Assembly (NCBI GenBank): GCA_963814805.1
Contig: CAWFER010000023.1
Location: 124,001-188,000, forward strand
Length of the DNA: 64,000 nucleotides
Direction: 5' to 3'
DNA from: AP-15 sp963814805
GTDB lineage: Bacteria; Pseudomonadota; Alphaproteobacteria; ATCC43930; CGMCC-115725
Below are positions 55,967 through 64,000 of this stretch, one piece after another. Both the position numbers and the translations under genes were made by a program. Position 1 is the stretch's first letter; every line of letters begins with the position of its first letter. Under the pieces are notes generated by a model, which worked only from the letters and a program-made list of their open reading frames with translations, ran no database searches and was not told the DNA's origin.

Positions 55967-58738
55967 TCAGTCGCCGATCCCGGCGATCAGCACCGAGACT
56001 GGAAAATCGGCAAACAGCGCGGCGGCGGAAACCCGCTCGCGGCCGTCGAGCGTGCGGCCGGTCAACACATCGCGCCAACGCCCCTCGCGCGGCAGCACGA
56101 TTTCGGTGCTGCCCCAATCGGCCGCCTCACCCTCCTGACGGAGCTGGCGGACCAGTCGCGGGACGGCGACGACCAGCCATATTCCGTCATGGCTGCGCGC
56201 GAAGACGCACAAATGGCCGCTCCTGATCGCCGGTCGCCTCGACCGAGCTGGTAGTCGCCCGCGGCAAAGAGCGCCGGCTGGGCGCCGGCGCAGCGCCAAG
56301 AGGCGATGGGTCACAAACAGCTTTTCGCGTCCGTCCTGCCAATCCGCGAGCCAAGTCGCCCGCTCGCGCCTCGCCGATCTTGGCGAGCAAGGCGCGCCGC
56401 GCAGCCCAATCGACCGGGCGGCGATTATCCGGATCGACCAGGCTGAAATCCCACAACTCGCCGCCCTGATAGATGTCGGGCACGCCGGGCACGCTCAGCT
56501 TCAGCACCAGTTGGGCGAGCGAAGTGATCGCCCCATCGCGCGCGAGCCCGGCGACAAACGCGTGAAACTCGGCGAGAAACGGGTTCGGCCGCGATGCGTC
56601 GAGCGCGCCGCGCACATATCGCTCCAGCGCCGCTTCGTAATCGGGGTTCGGGTTGCTCCAGCTGGTTTCGAGCTTTCTTTCGCGCGCGGCCTTGACCATA
56701 TAGGCCGCGATCCGCTCGGCGAGAGCGTCGACTGCGGCGACATCGTCGGGCGCCAGATCCGGCGGCCAAGCCCCGAACAGCGCCTGATAGAACAGGTATT
56801 CGACATTGCGGTCGGGCACGCGTCTCGCCGTCGATCTCGGACCGGCGCGAGCGGTTGAGGCGCAGCCACTGAAACAGCCGGCGGCCCCATTCGCGCGGCA
56901 TTTCGGACAGCAGCGCGAGGCGGGCGCGGGCGTCCTCGCCGCGCTTGGTGTCGTGCGTCGCGGTCGTCACCATCGCGGCGCGGCGCCTGGCGGGCGCGCT
57001 GCTGCGCCAAGGTGGTGAAAGGCCGCGACCGACATGCCGAAGCGGCGCGGGTCGCCGCCGACCTCGTTCAGCGCCAGCAGCCGCACGTAGCGGTAAAACG
57101 CGGTGTCCTCGGCCGCCTTGGCCATGACCGGCCCGGTCACCTGCTGAAAATGCATCGCGGTGTGCATGGCGCCGCCCGGGCTCGGGTCGCGCTCCGGGTC
57201 GGCGGCGTCGCCGCTCAGGACCGTCGCGCAGAAAGTCGAAGATGCTGGTCTCGGCGCCGCTCCAGCGCTTGCGCGCCTGCCCGATCGCCCAGTCGATATA
57301 GCGGCGGTCGTCGGCGCTGGCGCCGCGCGGCGAGACATAGGTGCGGTAGATCGGGAACGCCGCGACGACCTCCTCGATCGCCGCCGAGCATGCCGTTCAA
57401 GGTGAAGTCGCGGGTGCGCCGGTCGCGCATCGCCAGCTGATGGAACTCGCGCGCGACCACGTTCATCTCGCTGGCGAGGTTGACCTGCATGATGCGCTTT
57501 TTGCAGGCGTAAAGAACGTCGTCGAAGGTTTCGCGGCGAGCGGTGAACCGGCGGTAGAGCCGGGTCATCGCCGCCTCGCCCGCCGGATCGATAAAGATCG
57601 CCAGCACCTGGTTGACAAAGTCATAGCCGGTGGTGCCGGCGACCGGCCAATCTGGCAGCATCTCGTAGCGCGCCAGGATCTTTTCGACGAGCACGTAGAG
57701 CGGCGCGCCCGATCGCTGCTGCAGCCGTTCGCAATAGTCTTGCGGATCGAACAGCCCGTCGATGTGGTCGATGCGCAGGCCTTGCAGACGACCCTCATCG
57801 ATCAGGCTGAAGATCAGGCGATGGGTTTTCTCGAACAGCTCGGGCAGCTCCATGCGCAAGCCGGCGAGATCGTTGATGTTGAAAAAACGCCGATAATTGA
57901 TCTCCTCGGCGGCAACCCGCCAATCGGCGATCCGATAGGACTGGGCTTCGAGCAGCTCGTGCAGCGGGCCAAAGCTCTGCGGATCCTCGGGACGCCCGGC
58001 AAATCCGTGCAAAGCCGATCTCGATCGCCGCGGCGAACGCCGGATCGCGGGCGTGCAGCGGCCAAGTCGCGCTTCAGTTCGGCCGCGCGTTCTCGAGCGG
58101 CGGGCGCCGGGAGGCTGCCGAGCGCCGGCAAAGCTGCGCGCCAGCCCGGCCAGCATTTCTCCGCCGCGTCGAGGATTGCGGGATACGATCGCGGCGAAAT
58201 CGGAAAGCGGTGGTCGAAATAAACGGCGTTGAAGCTGCCCTGCACGGGGTCGAAGCCGAGCGCGATCTCGCCCTTGTCGAGGATTACCCCGTACTGCTCG
58301 CCCAGCACCGGAAGCAGCACGCGGCCTTCGAGGTCGGCGCGAAGCGGGTGCCAGTTGATGTCGAAATAATGGGCGAACGGCGACTCCCGGCCCCATTCGA
58401 GGACGTCGAGCCACCAGACGTTGTCGGCGCCGATCCCCATATGGTTGGGGACAAAATCGACGATCAGCCCCATGCTCGTGCGCGTGCAGCGCCGCAGTCA
58501 GTTCGGCGAAGTCCTGCTCGTTGCCGATTTCGGGGTTGAGCCGGTTGTGGTCGATGATGTCATAGCCGTGGGTCGAGCCCGGCCGCGCTTCGGTGATCGG
58601 CGATGCATAGAGGTGGCTGATCCCCAGCGCCGCGAGATAGGGCACCAGGTCGGTCGCGTCGCGAAAGGTAAAGCCGCGATGGAATTGCAGACGATAGGTG
58701 GCGCGGATCGGGATTTTGCCGGGGGACTGCTCGCTCAT
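55967..58738 (-). CDS. treY: Malto-oligosyltrehalose synthase (many frameshifts)
   Basis: An alpha-amylase-family (GH13) enzyme that converts the reducing end of maltodextrin to a trehalosyl unit. It starts RATYRLQFHRGFTFRDATDL, then ALGISHLYASPITEARPGST, IVDFVPNHMGIGADNVWWLD and LRIDHIDGLFDPQDYCERLQ, all typical TreY motifs. At least six frame changes occur, between 56270 and 58480. Its ATG overlaps the malQ stop (ATGA, 58735-58738). Joined length of about 920 residues is normal for the family. The break density is the highest in the window. Confidence 0.9.
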
Positions 58739-60935
58739 GCTTCGGCCGAGCGCCGCCGCGCCTCCCGGATCAGCGCCGCGGTCCGGCGCAATTCTCCGCC
58801 GTCGATGATCTCGTCGAGGGTACGCCCGAGGCGGCGTCGCCAGTTCGGGTGCGCATCGGTGGTGCCGGGAAGGTTGGCCTGCTCGCGCTCGCCGATCACG
58901 TCCTCGATCTGCGCCAGCATCAGGCGCGCATGCGAACCGGCGAGGTAGCTCTGGATGGCGTCGCCGAGCTCGGGCGTGTAAACGGGCTCCCCGGTTTCCG
59001 GCAGGAATTTGCTGAAATCCCGCGGCGTCAGCAATCCCTCGTCGGCCAGCGCTTTGAGCAGCAAGCGGCGGTCGCGGGCGCGCTCCGCGGTTTCCGCCGC
59101 CTCGGCGGCGGCATCGGGATAAAGGCCGAGGGCGCGGCGCCAGGCGATGTCGCGACCGAGCCAGAACCCGGCGAGGGTGGCAAGGTCGTGGGTCGCCGCC
59201 GACGCCGCCGACAGCGACGGATACTCGGAGGGTGGCGCAAAGCCGCCATCCGGCCGCCGTTCGAAGCTCATGATGCGGTAGGACAGGACATTGGCCGCCC
59301 GCATCGTCTCGCGGAACCCCTTGGGCACCGTGCCCAAATCCTCGCCGACGACGGCGCAGGCGTGACGGCAACTTTCGAGGGCGACAAGCCGCAGCAGATC
59401 GTCAAACGGGTATTTGACGTAGCAACCCTGGGTCGCCGCCATTCCGTTCGGGATCCAGTAGAGGCGTCGCAGCGACATGACGTGGTCGATCCGCAGCACT
59501 CCGGAATGCCGCATATTGGCGCGCAGACAGGCGATGAACGGCGCGAAGCGCTGGCGGCGCAGCACCAGCGGATTGACCGGCGCCAGCCCCCAATTCTGCC
59601 CGACGCGGTTCAGGATGTCGGGTGGCGCTCCGATCGAGGCGGAGGGCGTCACCAGCTCCTGATCGGCCCAGGCTTCGGCGCCATTGGGGTTGGCGCCGAC
59701 CGCGAAGTCGCGATAAAACCCGACGGACAGCCCGGCGGCGCTCCCGTCGCCCGCTGCAACCCCGAGCTGGCGGTCGGCTTCCCATTGCAAAAATTGGAAG
59801 AATTCGACCCGGTCGCGATGAGCGGCGGCGAAATCTGCGACCTCGCGCGAGCGCGGGTTTCGCATCGCCGCCGGCCAATTGCGCCACGAGAACCCGCGCC
59901 GATCGCCGCAGTGGTGCTCGTGCAGCGCCTCGAAGGTCGCAAAATCGAGCAGATCGCGTCCGCCGCGGCGCTGAAACTCGCGAAACTCCCGTGCGCGCGC
60001 GGTCAATGAGGCATCGCCGCCACCCAGATCGCCGCCACCCAGATCGACTGCGCGAAAGCTACGCCACAGCGCCTCCAGCACCGCCCGCTTGCAAGCGGCA
60101 ACGGCGCCGTAATCAATCAGCTCAGCCGAGCGCGCCGCCCAGCGCGTGGCCCCGAACCACTCCCCGGCGATCAACTCCCGCACCGCTTCGTCTTCGGCAA
60201 AGCCGGGCATGGCGGCGGGATCGATGCACAAGTAATCGAGCCTGGTCCGGCTCGACGGCGAATAGGGGCTGCAATGCAAAGGCTCGGCCGCGAACCGCGC
60301 ATGCAGCGGGTTGACGCCGAGCACCGCGGCGCCGCACGAGCCGGCGGCGGCGGCGATCGTGGCAAGACTGCTGAAGTCGCCCACTCCCCAATCATCGGCG
60401 CTGCGCAGCCCATAAAGCTGGCAGGTCAGCCCCCAGCTGCGCGCGCCCGCTCCGAGCTGCGGCGGCAGATGGCAGCGGGCGGGGGCGACGATCAGCTCGA
60501 GCTGCGCCGCCTCGCTCCCGGCCTCGAGCGCCAGCTGGTGATAACCCGCGCGGCAGGGCCGCCGGCAGCGACAGGGCGAACCGCCCCGGCGCCGCTCCTT
60601 GCTGCACGGCCGAGCGGCCGGCGCGCCGCCCGCCGTCTTCGAGGCGGCACGCCCAAGCGATCTTGCGAGTTCCAGCCGAGCAACGGAGCGCGATCTGCGG
60701 GTGCGGGTCCTCGGCGTCAACGAGGTGAACCGGGCGGGGCGCCGAGGGGCGCGGCGCGCTCGAACTCCTCGATTTCGGCCGCGGCCCGCGCCGGGTCGGA
60801 CGGCAGTCCGAACGCGACGGTCAGCGCCAGCAGCGCTTCGTCCGGAGCCTCGCGCACCTGACCCAGCGCGTCGGTGAAATGCGTCTGGATGCCGACCAGA
60901 CCGGCGAGACGAAGCAGTGCTTCATGATCGGTCAT
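58735..60935 (-). CDS. malQ: 4-alpha-glucanotransferase (frameshifts near the N-terminus)
   Basis: GH77 amylomaltase, about 730 residues. The C-terminal two thirds are continuous, with LRIDHVMSLRRLYWIPNGMA and AVVGEDLGTVPKGFRETMRA, which hold catalytic Asp and Glu. The N-terminus starts at 60935 with MTDHEALLRLAGLVGIQTHF, but at least two frame changes lie between about 60520 and 60750. Start and stop overlap treZ and treY by four bases each. It transfers glucan chains and lengthens oligosaccharides for TreY. Confidence 0.92.
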
Positions 60936-62747
60936 CGCTGTGCAGCCGGCGCCGACAAAAAAATGCTGGCGCTGGTCGGGCTGCCCGGCAGGGCGGAGGA
61001 ATAGAGCAGTTGTCCGGCGCTGGCTTCCGGCGGCACCGGCAACGGCCGATCGGAAAAGTTCGCGGCCAGCATCAGCCGCGTCCGGTCGGCCAGCCGCCAT
61101 TCGACGATGACGGCCCGCGGCCCCGGTACATGATAGCGGCCGGCGAATGGCGGCCATGCCGGCGAGGCGGGGCACGATCTCGCGCGTCCGGATCGCCAGC
61201 AGCGCGCGGCTGCGGTCGAGCCAGCTTGCATGGCGTGGCTGCTTCAGCTCGGCCCAGTCCGAGCCGCGACATCGCAAAAGTCGTCTGCTAAAGATGCGTC
61301 AGGAATGCGCTCGCGCACGGCTTCGTCGCTGAAACTCGGGGGCATGGGCGAATTCGCGTCGCCGCCCTTCGCGCACCGCCTCGGCTAGCGCCGGTTCGAA
61401 ATCACAGAAAAACGTAAACGGCCGCCGGCTCGCCCATTCCTCGCCCATGAACAGCAATGGGATCTGCGGCGACAGCAGCACGATCGCCATGCCGGCATGC
61501 AGGGCCGGTTCGGACGCCTGTGCGGCAAGCCGCAATCCAAACGGGTGGTTGCCGATCTGATCGTGATTCTGCAAAAAGGCGACAAAGGCGGTCGCCGGCA
61601 GCTCGCCCGATGCTTCGCCGCGCGGACGGCCATCGCGGAACGGCGACGGCTCGCCCTGATAGGCAAACCCCTCGGCCAGGGCGCGGCCGAGATGCGCCGC
61701 CGGGTCGATTGCGTAGTCGCGGTAAAAGCCCGTCGTCTGGCCGGTGATCAGCACGTGTAAGGCATGATGCAGATCATCGTTCCATTGCCCGTTGAAGCGC
61801 TCGATCCAGCCGCCGCGCCGCGCCAGGCGGCGAGCCTCGTTGCGGTCGTTCTCGAGGACCAGATGAACCGGGCGATCGGTTATGCCCCGCCGCACCGTGT
61901 CGCCGATCTCGTCGATGATGTCGGGCGCCGTCTCGTCGAAGATGGCGTGCACCGCATCGAAGCGCAGCCCGTCGAAATGAAATTCATCTAGCCAGTAAAG
62001 TGCGTTATGGATAAAAAAGTCGCGCACCGGCCGGCTCCTCGGCCCGGAGAAATCGATTGCCGCCCCCCATGGGGTCTGGTGGCGCTCGGTAAAAAAATCA
62101 GGGGCGATCGCCGGTAGATAATTACCTTCCGGTCCGAAGTGATTATAGACGACATCGAGGAGCACGGCGAGGCCGCGGGCGTGACAGGCTTCGACCAGCG
62201 CCTTCAGCGCTTGCGGCGAGCCGTAGCGGGACGATGGGGCATAAGGAAAGGCGCCGTCGTATCCCCAATTGCGGGCGCCCGGAAACTCGGCGATCGGCAT
62301 CAGCTCGACCGCTGTGACGCCAAGGCGACACAGGTGATCGAGGTGCGTCGCCGCGCCGGCGAAATCGCCGGTTTGCGAAAATGTGCCGAGATGCAGTTCG
62401 TAGAGGACGAGCTCTTCCCATGTCCGGCCGCGCCAAGCGAGGTCGGTCCATTCATAGGCCTCGGGATCCTCGACCTGGCTCGGGCCATGGACTCCCTCGG
62501 GCTGACGGCGCGAGGCGGGATCGGGTACAGCTGCGCCGTCGACGATGTAGCGATAGAGCGAGCCTGGCCGGGCTAGCTCGGTCGTCAGCGCGAACCAGCC
62601 CTCGGCTTCGCGACCCATCGGAACCACGCGCGGGGTTGCCCCTTCGAGTTGCAGCGACACCGCCGCAGCGCGCGGCGCCCATAGGCGAAACGACACCCCG
62701 CCGGCTGCCGGTTCGGCGCCGAACGGCAGCCTATGCCGGCGGCGCAT
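60932..62747 (-). CDS. treZ: Malto-oligosyltrehalose trehalohydrolase (frameshifts near the C-terminus)
   Basis: GH13 enzyme that releases free trehalose from the TreY product. An N-terminal CBM48-like domain is followed by LYELHLGTFSQTGDFAGAAT, RNWGYDGAFPYAPSSRYGSP, VVYNHFGPEGNYLP and FHFDGLRFDAVHAIFDE, then AFLQNHDQIGNHPFGLRLA. Frame changes lie near 61325 and further downstream. The C-terminus ends at 60932, overlapping the malQ start by ATGA. The joined length of about 600 residues is normal. Confidence 0.93.
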
Positions 62748-64000
62748 CGGCCTCTTCCGTCTCGTCCGTCGGATCGCTCAAACTGGCGCCCGCGTTATCA
62801 AAGCCGCGCTGCTTGTCGCCGTCCAGCGGCAGGGCCGACATTTCAGCCTCGGCCGCCGCCGCTGCGGGCAATTCCGGACGCGGCGCGCGATTGATGAACA
62901 GCGCGAAGGAGCGGGCCTGGAGCCGGTAGACTTCACCCGGCACATAGAGCCTGCCGTCGGTGACCCGCCCGGTGCTGTGGGCGGTGTCAACCAGCGGCTC
63001 CCACCACATCGGCGCGGCCAATTCCGGAATGCGGAAATCGAGGTCGCCGTAATAGGCGTTCATCATGACCAGAAAGCTCTGGTCGATATCGCGCTGGCCC
63101 CCCGGCGTCAAAAATTCGCCGGCCGCCCCGCTCAAGACATAACCCAAGGACAACGCCACCGGATTGGTCCAATCCTCGGCGCCGGCTTCCTTTCCCGACT
63201 GGGTGAACCAGGTGATATCCTTGACCCCGGCCTCGGAGAGCACCTCGCCGCGCAGGAACCGGGGCCGCGAAAACACCCGGTGCTCGCGGCGCAGATGGAT
63301 CAGATAGCTGACGAACCGGCCCATCACCTCGTCTTCGGGCCGGATGTTTTCCCAGTCGGTCCAGGAGATTTCGTTGTCTTGGGCATAAGCGTTGTTGTTG
63401 CCCTGCTGGCTGCGGCCGATCTCGTCGCCGGCGAGCAGCATCGGCACCCCGAGCGACAACAGCAGGCTCGCCAGGAGGTTGCGCTTTTGCCGATCGCGCA
63501 GGCCGACAATCTCGGGGTCGTCGGACGGCCCTTCGACCCCGTAATTCCAGCTGTGGTTCGCATCGTTGCCGTCGCGACCGTCCTCGCCATTTTTTTCATT
63601 ATGTTTTTCGCTGTAGCTTACGAGATCCTGCAAGGTGAACCCATCATGTGCGGTAATGAAATTGATGCTGGCCCACGGGCGCCGGCCGCGATAGCCGAAA
63701 ATGTCGGAGGAACCGGCGACGCGTGAGGCGACATCGGCGACGAGGCCTTGGTCGCCCTTCCAGAACCGTCTGAGAGTATCGCGGTATTGCGCGTTCCATT
63801 CCGCCCAGCCCGGCGGAAAATTACCGAGCTGGTAGCCGTAGGAACCAAGGTCCCAAGGTTCGGCGATCAGCTTGAGCCCGGTCATCACCGGGTCCTGACG
63901 CACCGCGTCGAAGAAGGCGCTCCCCTGGCTGTAATCGCCGTTCTCGCGAGCCAACGTCGTGCACAGGTCGAAGCGGAAGCCGTCGACATGCATTTCGGTC
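62731..64000 (-). CDS. glgX: Glycogen debranching enzyme GlgX (5' part outside window)
   Basis: GH13 isoamylase-type debranching enzyme; about 422 C-terminal residues are present. It contains TEMHVDGFRFDLCTTLAREN with the catalytic Asp, KLIAEPWDLGSYGYQLGNFP, INFITAHDGFTLQDLVSYSE and PMLLAGDEIGRSQQGNNNAY. It removes branch-point stubs from glycogen and supplies linear maltodextrin to the downstream treY/treZ system. Its stop overlaps the treZ start by 17 bp. It is the first gene of the operon within this window. Confidence 0.94.
   Translation of the reverse strand, partial: TEMHVDGFRFDLCTTLARENGDYSQGSAFFDAVRQDPVMTGLKLIAEPWDLGSYGYQLGNFPPGWAEWNAQYRDTLRRFWKGDQGLVADVASRVAGSSDIFGYRGRRPWASINFITAHDGFTLQDLVSYSEKHNEKNGEDGRDGNDANHSWNYGVEGPSDDPEIVGLRDRQKRNLLASLLLSLGVPMLLAGDEIGRSQQGNNNAYAQDNEISWTDWENIRPEDEVMGRFVSYLIHLRREHRVFSRPRFLRGEVLSEAGVKDITWFTQSGKEAGAEDWTNPVALSLGYVLSGAAGEFLTPGGQRDIDQSFLVMMNAYYGDLDFRIPELAAPMWWEPLVDTAHSTGRVTDGRLYVPGEVYRLQARSFALFINRAPRPELPAAAAAEAEMSALPLDGDKQRGFDNAGASLSDPTDETEEADAPPA

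Overview
The window looks like one stretch of a high-GC alphaproteobacterial chromosome, probably a Rhodospirillales-like organism. The basis is gene content rather than any phylogenetic test: an mdh-sucC-sucD-sucA-sucB cluster, System I cytochrome c maturation genes, a kdsB-pheA pair beside a cytochrome c gene, and zapE and tadA. No rRNA, tRNA, CRISPR array or complete insertion sequence was seen. About 20 genes, many of them housekeeping genes, are broken by 1-base shifts in GC-rich runs (lon, sucA, sucC, mdh, kdsB, treY and others). Most of these are more likely sequence errors than pseudogenes, so broken genes are annotated over their full span.

Layout. 0-6 kb: an acyl-CoA dehydrogenase tail, a B12/radical-SAM protein, a cupin, then an amidohydrolase coupled to a GrdB-family gene. 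The GrdB-family gene has an in-frame UGA that very probably encodes selenocysteine. 5-16 kb: a DUF6134 protein, a PhoH ATPase, a DHDPS-family protein, a gentisate dioxygenase-like cupin, gamma-glutamyltransferase, an Nramp manganese importer beside a manganese catalase, pheA-kdsB and a cytochrome c. 16-24 kb: an inositol-phosphatase family enzyme, yejA/yejB-like peptide importer genes, two tandem 2-hydroxyacid dehydrogenases and an amidase. 24-30 kb: lon and hsp20 with a truncated TPR remnant, an alpha/beta hydrolase, an SDR remnant and a PaaK-like ligase. 30-34 kb: ccmABCDE-ccmG, preceded by a compact structured RNA that ends in an intrinsic terminator.

34-44 kb: sucB, sucA, a degraded PIN/antitoxin-like insertion, sucD, sucC and mdh on the minus strand, then kup on the plus strand behind a 15-bp tandem repeat. 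Two GC-rich palindromic elements lie in frame inside sucB and at the start of sucC. 44-49 kb: zapE, a DUF6494 protein, rmuC, a RidA protein, a cupin, tadA and a thioesterase. 49-52 kb: a two-gene island with a P-loop ATPase and a TPR protein carrying five 144-bp repeats, the best accessory-system candidate. 52-56 kb: a class I glutamine amidotransferase, a pseudouridine synthase, rsmD, a ferredoxin-type reductase and a cupin. 56-64 kb: an overlapping glgX-treZ-malQ-treY operon that turns glycogen or maltodextrin into trehalose.

The most interesting items are the UGA-containing GrdB-like gene, the structured RNA before ccmA, the in-frame palindromic elements in sucB and sucC, the ATPase/TPR pair, and the repeat-preceded start of kup.
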